A stretch of DNA of 64,000 bases from assembly GCA_029547025.1 (NCBI GenBank), contig JAKPQA010000192.1, forward strand, positions 25,388-89,387, written 5' to 3'. Made by a program: the position numbers and the translations under genes. The DNA is from Armatimonadota bacterium. Lineage in GTDB: Bacteria; Armatimonadota; Zipacnadia; UBA1398; JAKPQA01. This document shows, one piece after another, positions 36,995-46,005 of this stretch (positions are counted from its first letter, which is position 1; every line of letters begins with the position of its first letter). Below the pieces are notes generated by a model. That model saw only the letters and a list, made by a program, of their open reading frames with translations. It was not told where the DNA came from and searched no databases.

Positions 36995-37996
36995 TCACCC
37001 CGTCCGGCGGTTGCGGGCCGAGCGGTAGCCGAAGCGCAGCAGGCGGTGGTTGCCCGTATCGGCAACGTAGAAGTCACCGTTGGGCGCGAACACCATCCCC
37101 GAGGGCGAGCACAGGTTTCCGTTCGGCCCCAGCATCGGCCCGACTCGAGCCAACAGAGCGCCATCGACCGCAAACTTGAGGATGGCGTGATGCTCCGCAT
37201 CCACCACCCAGATGCTGTGGTCGGCGTCGCGGCATGCGGACACGGGCGCCCGGAGCGGGCACTGCTCCACCCCGCGGAAAACGCCCGTCACCGTGCCGGA
37301 GCCGTCGGCATGAACCAGACGGCCATTGCCGGTGTCAGCCACGATGATCTCGCCATCAGGCCCGGCCCAGACGCCGCGTGGCGAGCGGAGACCGCCCGCA
37401 CGCTCGAAAGCGTACTGCTCCATGAACCTCCCGCGCGCATCCAGCACCTGGATCAGATGGTTCCCCGTATCGGCCACGAGCAGGTTGTTGAACCGGTCCA
37501 TGCACACTGCCTCGGGGGACCGGAAACGCCCGAAGCCCTCGCCCCGCCCGCCGATGGAGCACATGTACGTGCCATCCTGGGTGAGCTTGGTGATGCGGTG
37601 GTTGCCCATCTCGAGCACGTAGATGAACAACCGGGGATCTACCACCACATCACTCGGCATCCGGAACTGCCCGGCTCCTTCGCCCACCCCACCGTAGCCG
37701 TAGGCCTCATCCCGCGGCGTGATCTTCTGGATGCGGTGGCGCATGGTGTCGGCCACATAGAGGTTCTCGGCGCCATCGATGCACAGCCCCGAGGGTGACG
37801 AGAAACGGCCGATCTCCTGCCCGGCCTCGCCGATGGTCTCGAGCAATGCCAGCCGCCCGCCGCTGGCATGGTGGCGGGCCGTGGGGGCCGTGCTCTGCGA
37901 AGACAAGTCGTTGATCGATGGGAGAAGGATCTCCTCCTCAACCGGCGCCTGTGGGGCCTCGGCGATCTCCAGAAAGTCGAACCGGTCGCGACGCAT
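36995..37996 (-). CDS. NHL-repeat beta-propeller protein, apparently cytoplasmic
   Basis: The 333-residue protein has about 50 disordered residues followed by six NHL blades. Each blade carries a form of the unit (F)xxPxGVxxDxxGxxYVADTxNHRIQ; examples are LYVADTMRHRIQK, LLVADTGNHLIQV and FYVADTGNHRLLR. NHL propellers bind proteins, RNA or ligands. Unlike most bacterial NHL proteins it shows no signal peptide. ATG 37996 lies 11 bp after the AAA ATPase stop; ATG 38026 would overlap that gene by 20 bp. The tight linkage suggests the two act together. Confidence 0.85.
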   Translation of the reverse strand: MRRDRFDFLEIAEAPQAPVEEEILLPSINDLSSQSTAPTARHHASGGRLALLETIGEAGQEIGRFSSPSGLCIDGAENLYVADTMRHRIQKITPRDEAYGYGGVGEGAGQFRMPSDVVVDPRLFIYVLEMGNHRITKLTQDGTYMCSIGGRGEGFGRFRSPEAVCMDRFNNLLVADTGNHLIQVLDARGRFMEQYAFERAGGLRSPRGVWAGPDGEIIVADTGNGRLVHADGSGTVTGVFRGVEQCPLRAPVSACRDADHSIWVVDAEHHAILKFAVDGALLARVGPMLGPNGNLCSPSGMVFAPNGDFYVADTGNHRLLRFGYRSARNRRTG

Positions 37997-38006
37997 GCGG
38001 TCGCCG

Positions 38007-39656
38007 TCACTCCTCGTCTTCGACATCCGGCGGGCCGACGGCCGTGGCGCGGCGCTCGGCCTCGAAGGCGCGATAGGCCGCAGCCGCTGCCTCGGCCACG
38101 CCCGGCTGCATCATGATGCCGTAGTCCTCTGGCCCCAGATCGGGCAATGGTTCGGATGGCTCGCTTGACGACGGCCGCGCGCGGTTCTGCGCCCAGCGGC
38201 GCAGGAAGTCGATCTCGGCAGCCATGGTCCGGCACAGTGGGAAAGTTTGCTGGACGGCGGTGACGATATCGTCGGTCGTCACCTCAGCGCCCTTGTCAAA
38301 TGCATCGTACATGCCCGCGATCACCGCCTGTTCGATCTCCGCGCCCGAGAAGCCCGCCGAGACGGCGGCGAGACGCTCAAGATCGAACCGCTCCACGTCG
38401 CGGCCACGCCGGGCGAGGTGAATGCGGAAGATCTCCTTCCTCTCCGTAATGCCCGGGAGGTCGACGAAGAAGATGTCGTCGAACCGGCCCTTGCGGAGCA
38501 ACTCGGGCGGCAGCTGTGAGATGTCGTTGGCGGTGGCGATGACGAACACCGGCGCTGTCTTCTCCTGCAACCAAGTTAGCAGTGTGCCGAACACCCGGGC
38601 GGTAGTTCCCGCGTCCGATGAGCTGCTGCTCTGCACGCCAGACAGGCCCTTCTCGATCTCATCGATCCACAACACGCATGGCGCCACGGACTCGGCGATG
38701 CGGATGGCCTTCCGCATGTTCTCTTCTGAGGCCCCCACCAGCCCCGCGAAGATGCGCCCCACGTCCATCTTCAGCAACGGCAGCCGCCACAGGTGCGCGA
38801 TGGACTTGGCTGTCAGTGACTTGCCGCAGCCCTGAACCCCCAGGAGCAGCAGTCCCTTGGGCTCCGGCAGGCCAAACTGCCGTGCGGATTCCTCGAACGC
38901 ACGCGTGCGCTTGCCCAGCCAGCTCTTGAGGAGGTCCAGCCCACCCACGCTGCCCACATCAGTCTCGGTGCGCAGATACTCGAGTACCTCGGTCTTGCGG
39001 ATGATCTGCTCCTTCTCCAGCAGAACCACATCGACGTCGAGACACTTGCGCTCGACAATGGACCGCGCGAACACGTTCTCGGCCTCGGCCAGTGTGAGCC
39101 CCAAGGCCGCTTTGAGGAGCTTGTCCCGTTCCTCGGGCGAGAGATCGGTGTTGATCTGCTTATTGCCTTTCACCGACTCGATGATGCGGTCCAGCAGCGC
39201 CCCCATGTCCTCGAAGGTCGGCAAGCCGAAGTCCACGACGGTGATGGCCTTCTCGAGCTCGGGGGGCAAGCGGAGCACTGGCGAGACGATAATGATCGTC
39301 TTGTAGCTCATCTTCAACGCGAACGTCGCATCCCGCAGCTTGCGTATGACCGCCGTCGCGTACTGCGGGTCGTGAAGGAACGGATGGAAATCCTTGAGCA
39401 CGAACACGGCCTGGTCCTTCGAGGCCACGATCCGGTCGAGGACGACCAACGGATCGCGGCTCTCCTCATCGCCTCGAGGCGTGTTGAACGGACGCAGACC
39501 GTCAGTGACCGTCCAGATGAACAGCTTCTTGCTCCGTGCCCGGGCCACGGCGGCGAGGACATCCTCGACCCGGGCCTCCTCCCACGAGACGACATAGACA
39601 AGAGGGTACCGGGCACGAACGAGGATCTCGATCTCGCGGGCTTGGCTCTCCGGCAT
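38007..39656 (-). CDS. Ycf46-like AAA+ ATPase
   Basis: The 549-residue protein follows the Ycf46 layout: an N-terminal RecA-like degenerate domain ([20 protein letters not shown]), a helical connector and a C-terminal AAA+ module. Walker A is GVQGCGKS, Walker B is [11 protein letters not shown], sensor 1 lies in [20 protein letters not shown], and an arginine finger follows. Ycf46 is best known from cyanobacteria and plastids, where it affects photosynthetic carbon use; its bacterial role is unclear. ATG 39656 has GGGGA upstream; an in-frame start eight codons earlier exists. The C-terminus overlaps or abuts the NHL gene. Confidence 0.9.
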   Translation of the reverse strand: MPESQAREIEILVRARYPLVYVVSWEEARVEDVLAAVARARSKKLFIWTVTDGLRPFNTPRGDEESRDPLVVLDRIVASKDQAVFVLKDFHPFLHDPQYATAVIRKLRDATFALKMSYKTIIIVSPVLRLPPELEKAITVVDFGLPTFEDMGALLDRIIESVKGNKQINTDLSPEERDKLLKAALGLTLAEAENVFARSIVERKCLDVDVVLLEKEQIIRKTEVLEYLRTETDVGSVGGLDLLKSWLGKRTRAFEESARQFGLPEPKGLLLLGVQGCGKSLTAKSIAHLWRLPLLKMDVGRIFAGLVGASEENMRKAIRIAESVAPCVLWIDEIEKGLSGVQSSSSSDAGTTARVFGTLLTWLQEKTAPVFVIATANDISQLPPELLRKGRFDDIFFVDLPGITERKEIFRIHLARRGRDVERFDLERLAAVSAGFSGAEIEQAVIAGMYDAFDKGAEVTTDDIVTAVQQTFPLCRTMAAEIDFLRRWAQNRARPSSSEPSEPLPDLGPEDYGIMMQPGVAEAAAAAYRAFEAERRATAVGPPDVEDEE

Positions 39657-39761
39657 GGGTTCCCCGCTCTCCCGCGGCAACGCGTGGCAGTGCGGCGATT
39701 ATAGCGCGGAAGCGGGCCGCCGCTGTGCCCGTGGAGGAGGCAGCGTCCGCCCCCATGGCCG

Positions 39762-40823
39762 CTAGAAGCGCGTCTGCCGCGACTGGCAGAGGAGCAGCAG
39801 GAAGAATGGACACCCCAGAACCGATGTCACAATGCCGACGGGCACCTCCTGGAAGCCCGGCATCGTCCGCGATAGCAGGTCGGCGATCAACAGCAGCACG
39901 GCCCCTCCCAGCGCCGCCACAGGCAACAGGCGACGGTGGTCCGGACCCACCAGCAGGCGCGAGATATGCGGCACGACCAGACCCACGAAACCGATGACAC
40001 CTGCCACGGCCACGGCCGCCGAAGCCAGCGCCGCGGCCAGGACCAGTAGAGCCAAGCGAGTCCGGCCAACATCGACGCCCAAATGCATGGCCGGCTCATC
40101 ACCAGCCAGCATGGCGTTGAGATCACGCGCGTACATCAGGGCAAGCGGCGCGCCGATCGCCACATAGGGCAGGATTGTGAGCGCATGGCTCCACTGCCGG
40201 CCGGCCAGACTCCCCATAAGCCACTGCACCAACGGCTTCAGGTCATTGGTGCGGTAGAGCAGCATCAGCGAGGTCACTGCGGACACCATGGCCCCCACGG
40301 CCACGCCGGTCAGCAGCAAAGTGCCCGTCGGCACGCGTCCCCCCCGCCGGGCGAGTGTGTAGACGAGAAGCGTCACCCCGACACTCCCGGCGAATGCAAA
40401 TGCGGACAGCATGCTCATGCCGAGCACGCGCTGATGAAGCCCCAACGCCACGGCGAGTGTGGCGCCGAAACCGGCACCCGATGACACGCCGATGATGTAC
40501 GGGTCCGCCATGGGGTTCTGGAAGAACCCCTGCATGATCGTCCCAGCCAGGGCCAGGGCAACCCCAACGAGCACGGCAACCACCACGCGAGGCGGCCGGA
40601 TCGAGAGGATGATCTCGGCATCCTCGGGCGGCACGTCGGTGACGTCGATGGCGGCACCGACCCCGGGCAGCGCGTGAACCAGGACGCGGAGCGTCTTGCC
40701 GGGAGAAATCGGTACCGGCCCCACGCCCACCGAGACCACGGCGAGCGCGAGCATGAGCATGGCCAAGCCCAGCGCGACTACCGGCGCGCGGAAGCGCCGG
40801 CCTGCCGGCTCCGGGCCACTCAT
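39762..40823 (-). CDS. btuC: vitamin B12 ABC transporter permease
   Basis: The 353-residue polytopic protein is a BtuC/FecCD permease. Landmarks are RPPRVVVAVLVGVALALAG, the coupling region MQGFFQNPMADPYIIGVSSGAG, and GFVGLVVPHISRLLVGPDHR near the C-terminus. It forms the dimeric channel for cobalamin import. ATG 40823 overlaps the stop of the binding-protein gene by 4 bases (ATGA) and is favoured over upstream in-frame codons. Sequence alone does not separate B12 from siderophore permeases; the cobalamin riboswitch at the head of the operon does. Confidence 0.93.
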   Translation of the reverse strand: MSGPEPAGRRFRAPVVALGLAMLMLALAVVSVGVGPVPISPGKTLRVLVHALPGVGAAIDVTDVPPEDAEIILSIRPPRVVVAVLVGVALALAGTIMQGFFQNPMADPYIIGVSSGAGFGATLAVALGLHQRVLGMSMLSAFAFAGSVGVTLLVYTLARRGGRVPTGTLLLTGVAVGAMVSAVTSLMLLYRTNDLKPLVQWLMGSLAGRQWSHALTILPYVAIGAPLALMYARDLNAMLAGDEPAMHLGVDVGRTRLALLVLAAALASAAVAVAGVIGFVGLVVPHISRLLVGPDHRRLLPVAALGGAVLLLIADLLSRTMPGFQEVPVGIVTSVLGCPFFLLLLCQSRQTRF

Positions 40824-41836
40824 GGCTGCACCGGCTCTGTGGAGCGACTCGCTTGGCCGATGAACCGGCCAAAAGCGCGAATGATCTCCGCAAGCCTCGG
40901 GCCCGGCCGAAGACACGCGTCGGCATCGACCAGGTGTACCTGGCCCTCTCGCACGGCCGGCATCGAACGCCAGCCCGCCGTCCCTCGCAGCCTCGACAGG
41001 AACTCACTCCGAGCCGTAGCCGCGCTCTCTCCGGTCTTGTGTGTGCCGATGATCACCTCGGGCTTGGCCGCGACCAGCGCCTCGAGCCCCATGGCAGGCC
41101 ATCCATTCTGATCGCCGGCCACGTTGCGGCCACCCGCCACACGGATCATGTCGTCAATGTAGGTCCCTCGCCCCGGCAGCCAGAGTGTGTTCTCGGTCTC
41201 CAGGTGGACCACAAAGAGCACGGCCGGCCGTGGGCCCTTCCGCGCCGCACTCGCAGCGGCCACGTCCTCGCGGGCTGACTCCAGCGCCGCGCAGACCTCC
41301 CTGGCGCCCTGCCGGCAGCCCGTAAGGCCGCCCAGAGTTCGCACCCACTCGATGATGTCATTGTACGTGGACGGGTCCTCGGCGTACACGGTGATACCCA
41401 AGTCTCGAATCTGGTCGATCACCGCACGCGGGTTCCCCATGGCCGCCAGCACCAGATCCGGCTTCGCCGCCACCAGCTTCTCGGCGCTGATCGCCGTGTA
41501 GGGGCCCACCCTATCCAGCGACGCCACCTCAGGGGGATAGTTGCACTCCTCGGTGATCCCCACCACGCGGTCGCCCGCTCCGACGGCGAACAGCGTTTCC
41601 GTGTGCGACGGGGCCAGCGAGACGATACGCTCGGGACGCCGGTCGATACGGACTTCGACGCCGAGGCTGTCGCGGCCGGCGAATGGCCTGAACTCCTCTG
41701 CCTGGGTCTTCGAGGTCGGCTCGGAAGCCCGGTACGCCTTCGCGGGCCCCGGGGCGTCGCGTGACACCGGCCTATCGCATCCGGCGCCGGCCAATAGGGC
41801 GAACACGAAGGCGAGTACATGCAGCCACACCCTCAA
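40820..41836 (-). CDS. btuF: cobalamin-binding lipoprotein of ABC importer
   Basis: The 338-residue protein is a periplasmic-type substrate-binding protein of the BtuF class. It has a lipobox LLAGAGC, so it is probably lipid-anchored. A short linker precedes the fold, which includes RIVSLAPSHTETLFAVGAGDRVVG, AAKPDLVLA, GITVYAEDP and GLEALVAAKPEVII. The start reads TTG at 41836, overlapping the btuD stop as TTGA; GTG 41830 is an alternative. It delivers cobalamin to BtuC. No outer-membrane BtuB-like receptor is in the window. Confidence 0.92.
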   Translation of the reverse strand: MRVWLHVLAFVFALLAGAGCDRPVSRDAPGPAKAYRASEPTSKTQAEEFRPFAGRDSLGVEVRIDRRPERIVSLAPSHTETLFAVGAGDRVVGITEECNYPPEVASLDRVGPYTAISAEKLVAAKPDLVLAAMGNPRAVIDQIRDLGITVYAEDPSTYNDIIEWVRTLGGLTGCRQGAREVCAALESAREDVAAASAARKGPRPAVLFVVHLETENTLWLPGRGTYIDDMIRVAGGRNVAGDQNGWPAMGLEALVAAKPEVIIGTHKTGESAATARSEFLSRLRGTAGWRSMPAVREGQVHLVDADACLRPGPRLAEIIRAFGRFIGQASRSTEPVQP

Positions 41837-42672
41837 TGCGGTACCGCCTTCCTCAATGGATGAGCGCCGCGCCGCCGAACCAAGACTCTGGGGCGCCCAG
41901 TCACCTCGTCCGTCACCACCGGCAGGTCGAGGCCGTAGACCTCACGCAGCACCGGAGCGGCAATCGCCTCGCGCGGGCCACCCGTGCAGACCGCGCGGCC
42001 TTCGCGGACCAACACCACTCGGTCACAGTACTCGGCGGCCAGGTTCAGATCATGGAGGACACAAAGCACCGCCAGCCCGCGCTGATCCCGCAGGCGCATC
42101 AGCAACTCGAAAATGTCGATCTGATGGTTGATGTCGAGGTGCGTCGTGGGCTCATCCAACAGCAGTATGTCCGTATCCTGAGCCAACGCCCGCGCGATCT
42201 GCACGCGTTGCTGCTCGCCGCCCGAGAGGTCGGTCACGAAGCGTCCGGCCAGGTGTGTCGCGTCCGCTGCGCGAAGGCAGTCCTCAACCACGGCCCGATC
42301 GCGGACACCCTCCCGCTGCAGGCGGCCCAAGTAGGGGGTGCGGCCCATGAGTACGGTCTCGAACACGGTGAAGTGGAACAGCTCGTCCCGCCACTGGGGC
42401 ACCACGGCCACCGTACGAGCCAACTCACGTCTTGAGTAGTCCTGGAGCGAACGTCCCGCAATCGCCACGTGGCCCTGGCGCAGGGGGATGACATCGGTCA
42501 GGGCTCGCACCAGAGTGCTCTTGCCACTGCCGTTCGGGCCGAGTACCCCAAGAAGCTCACCCGGGCGTAGATCGAGGTCAAGCCCCCGGAGTACGTCCCC
42601 ATCGCCGTAGCCGGCGCAGATCCCGCGCGCTTCGACGGCCAGCCCCACAGCAGTCCCAGCCTTCCAGGGCAC
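41833..42672 (-). CDS. btuD: cobalamin ABC transporter ATP-binding protein
   Basis: The 279-residue ATPase has Walker A GPNGSGKS, the signature LSGGEQQRVQIARAL, Walker B LLLDEPTTHLD and the switch histidine in VLHDLNLAAEYC. It is the first gene of the operon and powers B12 import with the downstream lipoprotein and permease. GTG 42672 is used; GTG 42648 has a better-placed GGAAGG and is possible. About 100 bases separate it from the cobalamin riboswitch on the same strand. Confidence 0.95.
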   Translation of the reverse strand: MPWKAGTAVGLAVEARGICAGYGDGDVLRGLDLDLRPGELLGVLGPNGSGKSTLVRALTDVIPLRQGHVAIAGRSLQDYSRRELARTVAVVPQWRDELFHFTVFETVLMGRTPYLGRLQREGVRDRAVVEDCLRAADATHLAGRFVTDLSGGEQQRVQIARALAQDTDILLLDEPTTHLDINHQIDIFELLMRLRDQRGLAVLCVLHDLNLAAEYCDRVVLVREGRAVCTGGPREAIAAPVLREVYGLDLPVVTDEVTGRPRVLVRRRGAHPLRKAVPH

Positions 42673-42769
42673 GCAGAGGGGGCGTCAGACCGATCGCCGG
42701 GCCGGATGCACCGGCCTCAGCACCGCGGCGCAGGCCCACCCGCGAGGCCCGATGCGCTCGCCCGGCGCG

Positions 42770-42955
42770 AAGCGGGTATCCTGGCTCTCGGGCCCCGGCA
42801 CTGCCGGATCGGCCTCCGGCCTTCCCAGGGCTCCCACCCCAGTGGCCTCACGGAGCGCCGACGACACCATACCCATGCTAGCCCGATTACAGTTGCGGGG
42901 CAGCGACGGACTCACACCGTCTTCCCCGTCCCCGCGCCGCTGCGGAGTTGCCGCC
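42770..42955 (-). promoter_or_regulatory. cobalamin riboswitch
   Basis: Read on the minus strand, the segment contains the classic elements of the AdoCbl riboswitch in order: a 5' GCGGCAACTCCGC stem, GGGAAGACGGTGTGAGTCCG, GCTGCCCCGCAACTGTAATC, GCCACTG, GGGAAGGC, and the B12 box as GAGCCAGGATACCCGC near 42773-42788. It stands directly upstream of btuD. In known cases binding of adenosylcobalamin represses expression. No U-rich terminator is visible before btuD, so translational control is more likely. The edges are approximate. Confidence 0.93.
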
Positions 42956-42979
42956 AGTATAGCACGCACAATCCGGCCC

Positions 42980-43987
42980 TCACCAGACCGGGAGCGGCGC
43001 CGATGCATAGGCGTCGAGGTCCAAGCCGTCACGCCGGCCGCGCGCCAGGGCGAAGCAACCGGCCACCGCGATCATCCCCGCGTTGTCGGTGCACAGTGCC
43101 GGCGGCGGCAGGTGCACGCGGAGACCGCGGCTCTCGGCCTCTGCCGCCAGCCAACTCCGAAGCAGGCCGTTGGCCGCCACTCCGCCGCCGATCGTGATGT
43201 GTCTCACTCCATGGCGCTCCGCCGCCCGAACAGCGTTCATCACCAGAGGCTCCACGGCAGCCATCTGGAACCCGTGGGCGATCCGCGCGCGCGCCGCGTC
43301 ATCAATGCCCGGTCCCAGCGCCTCGATCCTCCGAGCCACGGCCGTCTTCAGGCCGCTGTAGGAGAAGTCCAGCGAGTCGCCCAGGTGGGCCCGAGGGAAC
43401 CTCTCAGCGCCGTCATCGCACTGCGCCGCGAGGCGGTCAATGGCCGGCCCACCTGGCTGCTCCAGACCCAGCAGCCGAGCCACCTTATCAAACGCCTCCC
43501 CCGCCGCGTCGTCGCGAGTCGACCCGATGGGTTCAGGACGCCCATGGTCGTGGACCAGTATGAGCTCGGTGTGTCCCCCCGAGGCAACCAGGGCGAGGAA
43601 AGGGAACGACGGCGGGTCCGGTAATAGGAAGCTCGCGGCGATATGGCCCTCGATGTGGTGGACGCCGACCAACGAGAGCCCCGAGCACAACGCATACGTC
43701 TTCGCCGCACAAAGGCCGACCAGCAACGATCCAATGAGCCCGGGACGGTTCGTGACCGCAATACCGTCCAGGTCTGTCCACGACACACCGGCCCGCTCCA
43801 GCGCTTCCTCAACACAACCATTGATCGTCTCGAGATGAGCGCGCGAGGCCAGCTCGGGCACCACGCCGCCGAAGCGCGCGTGCAGGTCCACCTGGGACGC
43901 CACCACGTTGGAGAGCAGGCGCACCCCGTCCTCGGCCACCGCGGCCGCAGACTCGTCGCACGAGGTCTCGATGCCCAGGACCCTCAC
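42980..43987 (-). CDS. tsaD: tRNA N6-adenosine threonylcarbamoyltransferase
   Basis: The 335-residue TsaD (Kae1/YgjD) transfers threonylcarbamoyl from TC-AMP to A37 of ANN-decoding tRNAs. It has the N-terminal LGIETSCDES, the metal-binding HHIEGH, the ASGGHTELI loop and the C-terminal CTDNAGMIAVAG. Length is normal. GTG 43987 overlaps the rimI stop as GTGA. It is the last gene of the tsaE-tsaB-rimI-tsaD operon. Its stop lies just upstream of the B12 riboswitch on the same strand. Confidence 0.98.
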   Translation of the reverse strand: MRVLGIETSCDESAAAVAEDGVRLLSNVVASQVDLHARFGGVVPELASRAHLETINGCVEEALERAGVSWTDLDGIAVTNRPGLIGSLLVGLCAAKTYALCSGLSLVGVHHIEGHIAASFLLPDPPSFPFLALVASGGHTELILVHDHGRPEPIGSTRDDAAGEAFDKVARLLGLEQPGGPAIDRLAAQCDDGAERFPRAHLGDSLDFSYSGLKTAVARRIEALGPGIDDAARARIAHGFQMAAVEPLVMNAVRAAERHGVRHITIGGGVAANGLLRSWLAAEAESRGLRVHLPPPALCTDNAGMIAVAGCFALARGRRDGLDLDAYASAPLPVW

Positions 43988-44517
43988 GAGTCCTCCCCAC
44001 CTGGCGCGCAGTCCAGGGCGTCAGCGCGATCGGCGATGAAGGCCTGGTACCGCTCGGTGTCCAGCTCCTCGAGCGCCATCAGCACGGCGTCCTCGCCATT
44101 GTCGCGGTAATAGCCCCGACGGACACCGAGTGCCCGGAAGCGGTACTTGCCGTAGAGCGACATAGCCGCGACGTTGGAGGCACGAACCTCCAGGGTGACG
44201 CGCCCGACTCCGCGGCGCGCTGCCCGCAGCAGCAGGTTCACCAGCAGCCTCTCGCCGATACCGGACCGGCGATAGTCTGGGTGAACACCCAGGGTGCCGA
44301 TGTGCGCCTCATCGCCGACCACCCACATGCCCGCATAGCCGACCGTACGGCCCGACGGCAGCGTCGCCGAAACGTAGCAGCACATCGAGCTGCGGCCCAG
44401 TTCGGCCTCGAGCGCCTCTCGCCCCCACGGCGTGGCGAAGCACAGTCGTTCGACCTCGCACGCATCGTCTAGTTGGGCGGGCGTGAGTGGCCCAATCGCG
44501 ATCGGCTCGGGCGTCAT
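43984..44517 (-). CDS. rimI: GNAT N-acetyltransferase, RimI-like
   Basis: The 177-residue protein is a GNAT acetyltransferase of the RimI type, which acetylates the N-terminal alanine of ribosomal protein S18 and can act on other N-termini. The acetyl-CoA loop is GVHPDYRRSGIGERLL and the C-terminal motif is LYGKYRFRALGVRRGYY. ATG 44517 overlaps the tsaB stop by ATGA. A tsaB-rimI-tsaD order is common in bacteria. The tail of about 30 residues after the GNAT fold is short and charged. Confidence 0.94.
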   Translation of the reverse strand: MTPEPIAIGPLTPAQLDDACEVERLCFATPWGREALEAELGRSSMCCYVSATLPSGRTVGYAGMWVVGDEAHIGTLGVHPDYRRSGIGERLLVNLLLRAARRGVGRVTLEVRASNVAAMSLYGKYRFRALGVRRGYYRDNGEDAVLMALEELDTERYQAFIADRADALDCAPGGEDS

Positions 44518-45230
44518 GAAGAGACCACCGGCCCCGGCAGCCACGGGGAGGGGCCCTCACCCCGGGCGTGCTCGGCCTGCGACCGCCGCACGTAGATCGG
44601 CGTTACGCTTGCCAGACTCATCGCCGGCTGGCGCCATGCCAGGGCGGCCAGCATGGCCGCATCCGGGTAGTCCGCATCGCCGCTCGAAGGGATGATCAGC
44701 CCACCATCCCTACCAAGCTCGGCCGAACGAACCAGCAGCTCCCGGCCCGCCAGCACCAGCGGTCTCGGGAGACCGGAGACCAGCGCTCTCAGGTCCTCTT
44801 CCTGCACCAACAGGAACGGCTCAACCAACTCGCGCCCGGGACCGAAACACCCCGCATAGACCTCGCCGCGCTTCGATCGGGCCACTGCGAGCACTCGGGC
44901 ACCATCGGGCGGGCCCGCGCCCGTCCACGCCTGTTCGGCGAGGACCCGCAAGCTGCTGATGCCAACCAGGGGCAGCCCAAGCCCGTGCGCCAAAGCTCGA
45001 ACCGTCGTCACCCCGATCCGCAGCCCCGTGAAGGAACCAGGCCCCAACCCAACGGCCACCTTGGTCAGATCAGACAGGGCGAGACCCCGCGACGACAGCA
45101 GTCCCGAGATCGCGGGCACGAGGCGCCGGGCCAACTGCTGGGCGCTCTCAAACGACTCCACACCCACGACCCGGCCATCCCACAAGACCAGGCTGGTCAC
45201 AGGGCCGGAGGTCTCGATGGCGAGCATCAT
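44514..45230 (-). CDS. tsaB: tRNA threonylcarbamoyladenosine biosynthesis protein TsaB
   Basis: The 238-residue TsaB is an ASKHA-fold scaffold paralogous to TsaD. It has the N-terminal MLAIETSGP, the TsaB hallmark VGLGPGSFTGLRIG, and GISSLRVLA. It dimerises with TsaD and recruits TsaE in t6A synthesis. The start ATG 45230 overlaps the tsaE stop as ATGA. Length is typical. Confidence 0.97.
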   Translation of the reverse strand: MMLAIETSGPVTSLVLWDGRVVGVESFESAQQLARRLVPAISGLLSSRGLALSDLTKVAVGLGPGSFTGLRIGVTTVRALAHGLGLPLVGISSLRVLAEQAWTGAGPPDGARVLAVARSKRGEVYAGCFGPGRELVEPFLLVQEEDLRALVSGLPRPLVLAGRELLVRSAELGRDGGLIIPSSGDADYPDAAMLAALAWRQPAMSLASVTPIYVRRSQAEHARGEGPSPWLPGPVVSS

Positions 45231-45754
45231 GGGCGATCACCCGTGGCACCGCGAAGGCCAAAGCCCGCACGCCTCCACGCGTCGAGAAGTGCCTCGGCCC
45301 GCGACCCGATGGCCCACGGCAGCGCCTGCCGCCCCTGGGCCGCGTAACTCATGTGCACCTCGAGCCGGACGGCTGGAAGCGCGCCACGACACCGCTCACA
45401 CCACTCGATGGCCATCGCCGCGCCTTCGGCCTCCGCCATCTCCTCCAATGCCAGGTCCTCGAACTCCGACACTCGCTCGATGCGGTAGAGGTCCGCATGG
45501 AGCAGGTTCGGCGTGCCTGCATAGCGGTGAACGAGCACAAAGGATGGGCTCGTGGCGTGGGCCTCGCTACCAGTGCCTTCTGCCATGCCCTGCACCAAAG
45601 TGGTCTTACCTGCCCCCACGGGTCCGAACAACGCCACGCAGTCGCCCGCCTCGAGGCAGCGCCCCAGAGCTTGGCCCAACCGGAGCGTATCGCGGGGGGA
45701 GGGAAGCCACAGGGAGGATTCCCCCTCCTGCTTCCCCCCCGAATGCCTGAACAT
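45227..45754 (-). CDS. tsaE: tRNA threonylcarbamoyladenosine biosynthesis ATPase TsaE
   Basis: The 175-residue TsaE is a P-loop ATPase with Walker [22 protein letters not shown] and HADLYRIE, the usual family landmarks. It regulates turnover of the TsaB-TsaD complex. ATG 45754 has GAGGA nine bases upstream and is preferred to TTG 45760. A C-terminal extension of roughly 30 residues continues beyond the core. It opens the operon; a TATAAA element on the minus strand (45773-45778) could be its -10 box, with no convincing -35. Confidence 0.95.
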   Translation of the reverse strand: MFRHSGGKQEGESSLWLPSPRDTLRLGQALGRCLEAGDCVALFGPVGAGKTTLVQGMAEGTGSEAHATSPSFVLVHRYAGTPNLLHADLYRIERVSEFEDLALEEMAEAEGAAMAIEWCERCRGALPAVRLEVHMSYAAQGRQALPWAIGSRAEALLDAWRRAGFGLRGATGDRP

Positions 45755-46005
45755 CGGCAAGTCCTCGGGGCTTTTATAGGCGGTCGCACTGGAAGGTTAG
45801 GCGCCGGGTGTGGGTGTGTCAAGCGGCCTGGGACCGGGTCGCGGGACCTCCGGCGCCCCATGCTCCATCCCTCCGAAGCCACTCCTGGCAGCTTCGAGGG
45901 GCATATGCCTTGGCTGCAGGAGTGAGCGGTCCGCTCCCGGGTCTTCGGGGCCCGAGAGACGGCCTCAGGTCGTGTTCGCCGGCCTGGTGTAGGAGGAATG
46001 CAGCG

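Noticed and set aside
39762..42672. Iron-siderophore importer (FecBCDE type)
   Set aside because: The sequences alone would allow it, but the upstream cobalamin riboswitch points to vitamin B12.
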